Assembly: GCA_033961575.1 (NCBI GenBank)
Contig: CM066728.1
Span: 29,264,352-29,328,351, forward strand
Reading direction: 5' to 3'
Source: Aselliscus stoliczkanus
Lineage: Eukaryota; Chordata; Mammalia; Chiroptera; Hipposideridae
DNA length: 64,000 bases
Shown here piece by piece: positions 61,332-64,000 of the stretch. A program made the translations under genes and the position numbers. Positions within the stretch are counted from its first letter, which is position 1. Every line of letters begins with the position of its first letter. Below the pieces are notes generated by a model, which was not told the DNA's origin, did no database searches, and saw only the letters and a program-made list of their open reading frames with translations.

Positions 61332-61899
61332 CTAAAATGAAAAGTAAAATAAATAAATAAATAGACTGTTTTAAAGATCGCAGGTTATTATTATATTAAG
61401 ACATGAGAGAATTTAACATAATTATCACTGTAAGTTCAGCAAAACTAAAAATTAAGGTTTTAATTATTTTCAGAATAATAATTCAACATTAGAGGCAATC
61501 AGAATACCTGAGTCGCTAAATGCAAAACATCAATAATTCTGATAAATCAGGTTTTAAAAAATAACAATTTTCAATCATTCAACAAACATCTGTTAAGCAT
61601 ACAACCAATACCATTTACCCCATTCTTCCCCAAATCTCTACTCTACTGGCTTCAATAAGACATTGTTTCTCTCTAATCACTCTGTTTTTTTATGGACTCT
61701 TCTTTCCATCATTTAACTGGTAATGTCTTGACAGGTTACCATTGTCTGGGGTGAGCTCATCATTGTTTTCTCAAACCTGCTTTTCTCTTGTCCTCTATCT
61801 GAATGAATCCATACCCACCCAGCTGCCCAACCCAGAACGCTGAGCATCACCCCGACTCACAAAATAGAGAGTCTAAGTATGTGGCAAGACTTGAGTATG
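61332..61899. other. HSD17B4: HSD17B4 intron 14, part next to exon 15
   Basis: No exon or clear repeat recognised. Confidence 0.45.
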
Positions 61900-62205
61900 T
61901 AAAGAATGGGAGAAGCTAGATTATACTAAAAGTTTTTACTTCATCCTTAAGTCTATGGATAGTCATCTGGTGTTTGTACTAGGGAAGTGACAAACACATT
62001 TGCATTTTGGAAATAACATTCTGGCTGCAGTGAGAGGAATAGCCTGGGAAGCAAGAATGGAGGCAGAGAGAACACTCAGAAAGTGAGAGATGGTGGCCTA
62101 CATGAAGGAATAGAAGGAGTCTAGATGTACTGAGGGGAGAGAACCTAAGAACTTGGTAACTGGATGTGGAAGGTGGTAAAGAAGCCAAGGATGATATCCA
62201 CATTT
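61900..62205 (+). repeat. Ancient interspersed repeat, class unassigned
   Basis: GGAAATAACATTCTGGCTGC, GAATGGAGGCAGAGAGAAC and GTGAGAGATGGTGGCCTAC resemble a fragment of the family seen at 27385-28640. Confidence 0.4.
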
Positions 62206-62214
62206 CACCACCTA

Positions 62215-62950
62215 AATAAATAGCTCATTAAGCCACCCACTTCTTTCCATCTCTCCACCCTGGTCCAAGCTGCCGTCATTTCATTTGAACCACCGAACAG
62301 ACTTCTAACTAGGTACCTGCGTGTCCACTCTGATCAACATTAAAACACGCTCCATACATGTCTGAGGCGATTTTTTTCCCCAAAGTTGAAACTGACAGTA
62401 TAACTAACTGCTCTTCCCAACCACATCACCACTACCTCTCCTCACCACTGCCCAAGGTTCTTGTGATAAACATGAAACTCCCTAACACGATCTATGTGAT
62501 ACTATTCCCTCCCACCACTGCCAGTTTCTGCAGCCACCCTGCCCTTTCTCTGCTCCTCCTCATCTATGCTTCTCCATATCTCGAAGGCTTTTACACTGGC
62601 TGTTGGCGCTGCATAAAGGCTTTTTTCTTTCCTTCTTTGCCTAACTTCGAACTTACCTGAAATCTTTCTTTCAAATCTCATATGTCAGTTCCTCTGAGAA
62701 CAATTCCATTATCAATCTGATAATGTCAAATCCTTCTGTTTTTAATTTCTAATGGTATCAGGTATGTTTCATCTGGAATGCTTATCACATGTAGTTGCAA
62801 TTGTATATTTAGTTTTGTGGCTACTGATTATTGGCTGTCCTCCCCATAAACTGGCTTATATGCTCCATGACGGTATAGATTTGTTTCTGTACTTCATTTA
62901 TTCACAGGCCTAGTGGAATGCCTAGAACTTAGCAATTAACCAGTAACTGA
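62215..62950 (+). mobile_element. L2 LINE 3' end
   Basis: L2-like order: TCTCCACCCTGGTCCAAGC, then a pyrimidine-rich middle, then ATATGCTCCATGACGGTATAG, then GGAATGCCTAGAACTTAGC. Confidence 0.65.
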
Positions 62951-62989
62951 CAAATTAGTGAGAGATGGAGATCCTGGTGATCAACTCCA

Positions 62990-63735
62990 AGTTCAGTCAA
63001 ACACCAGACCTGTTTACATATCTCTATAATTCCTTCACATATACCCATACTTACATCCACAATCCTATTCAATCCTCCATGGTCTCTTACCTACATTATT
63101 ACAAAAGTCTCTTATAAAATGTACTTCCCTCTCTCTCAGTCTCTTATAATCCAAGCATTACAAAGATGAGCCAGAGTTGAGGCTTTCTAAAATCCACTTC
63201 TGATCATCCAACTGTCTTCTAATGATAATCCTCCAGTGGCTATTGCCTTTAAAATAAAATCCAAACTTCTTCATCTGACTCTCAAAGCTTTTCAAAATCA
63301 TTTTACCTCTCTACTTTCATATCTTGCTTCCCTCCCCAACCTGTCTTTAAGGAAGCATGAACTATTTTCGGTTCTCCCACAGTCAATGCTCTTTCTCTCT
63401 TTCAAACCTTTGGAGTATTTCTTTTGCCTAAAATATTTTTCAATCTTTTCTTCACGTGGTTAACTCCTAATTTCAGATGTCAGTCTAGATTTCATTTTTA
63501 TGAAAAAGCTTTCCTCAACCTCTCAACTTGAGTTCCAGGTTAGAGACTATCTTCTACTTGTCCCATTATAACATATGCACAATACTTATCATTGCCCACT
63601 GCCTCTATTCATCATTAGAAAGACTCTAGCTCTATAAAAGATAATGTCTTTTCATGGTTATGTTACTAATCCTTAGCAGAATGCCTGCATAAAATAGGAA
63701 TTTATTAAATATTCAATGGTTGAATAATGACAATT
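62990..63735 (+). mobile_element. Second L2 LINE 3' end
   Basis: CCTCCAGTGGCTATTGCCT, AAAATAAAATCCAAACTTCT and TTCAGATGTCAGTCTAGATT, then AGCAGAATGCCTGCATAAAAT, are L2 phrases in order. It lies directly after another L2 in the same orientation. Confidence 0.7.
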
Positions 63736-63884
63736 ATGTTCTTTCTACACTTTTCTGTAATGTCCAAATTGTCTTTGAGAACATGTTATTTTGTACTTTG
63801 TAAAGGTTAAATCTACCCTAAGAATCAAAACCACAGCTCCAAAAGAAAAAAAGCTCAGAAGAACATCAATAAAAATAAAAGCTC

Positions 63885-64000
63885 AGGCCGGCCGAGTGGC
63901 CCGTTGGTTAAGAGTTGGTTTGGGACACCAGTTCTGAGCAGCAGGGCTACTGGTTCAGATCCCACAAGAGAGCCAGTGACACTGCGCCCTCTACAGCTAA
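63885..64000 (+). mobile_element. Long-form SINE cut by the window edge
   Basis: GGCCGGCCGAGTGGCCCGTTGG head, CTGAGCAGCAGGGCTACTGG and CACTGCGCCCTCTACAGCTAA. It continues past the final base. Confidence 0.9.

Noticed and set aside
61332..64000. Upstream HSD17B4 exon encoding the segment before SLKCEAVVAD
   Set aside because: Searched by eye on the minus strand. Candidate acceptor and donor pairs gave no matching protein.

Overview
This is a mammalian genomic window, AT-rich, with one protein-coding gene split over long introns and set among interspersed repeats. The abundant tRNA-derived SINEs, with head GGCCGGCCGAGTGGCGCGGTG, a GGTTCGGATCC B box and, in the long form, a tail ending near CCCCAATAAAATCTTT, resemble the Rhin-type SINEs of rhinolophoid bats (horseshoe, leaf-nosed and false-vampire bats). 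Non-autonomous DNA transposons of piggyBac, mariner and hAT type fit a bat. The bat assignment is an inference from repeat style. The gene assignment is secure.

The gene is HSD17B4, peroxisomal multifunctional enzyme type 2 (D-bifunctional protein), on the minus strand. The last ten coding exons lie between 25022 and 61331, and the 3'UTR runs down to about 24690. They encode the last ~316 residues: most of the 2-enoyl-CoA hydratase-2 (MaoC-like) domain, the linker and the whole SCP2-like domain, ending in the peroxisomal signal AKL. Counting back from the human length of 736, the catalytic Asp and His fall at 510 and 515 as in human, so there is no net indel. Upstream exons lie beyond base 64000.

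Bases 1-24690 are intergenic DNA downstream of HSD17B4. They hold a pair of inverted L1 fragments (1-3845, with a nested mariner-like MITE and a SINE), hAT relics, SINEs, an L1 3' end, a probable LTR, MIRs and a small piggyBac-like element at 23182. I found no gene there. From 25 to 64 kb the introns hold SINEs in long (~450 bp) and short (~105 bp body) forms, most with clear target-site duplications; a solo LTR with perfect 6-bp duplications (37128-37829); an L1 lacking nearly all of ORF2 (44640-48175); a 5'-inverted L1 (42480-43205); HAL1; and ancient L2, MIR, Tigger and hAT relics.

I saw no RNA gene, CRISPR array or bacterial-type system, and no previously undescribed multi-gene system. 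The points worth a second look are the splice-site microsatellite at HSD17B4 exon 19, the short SINE subfamily, and the small DNA transposons.
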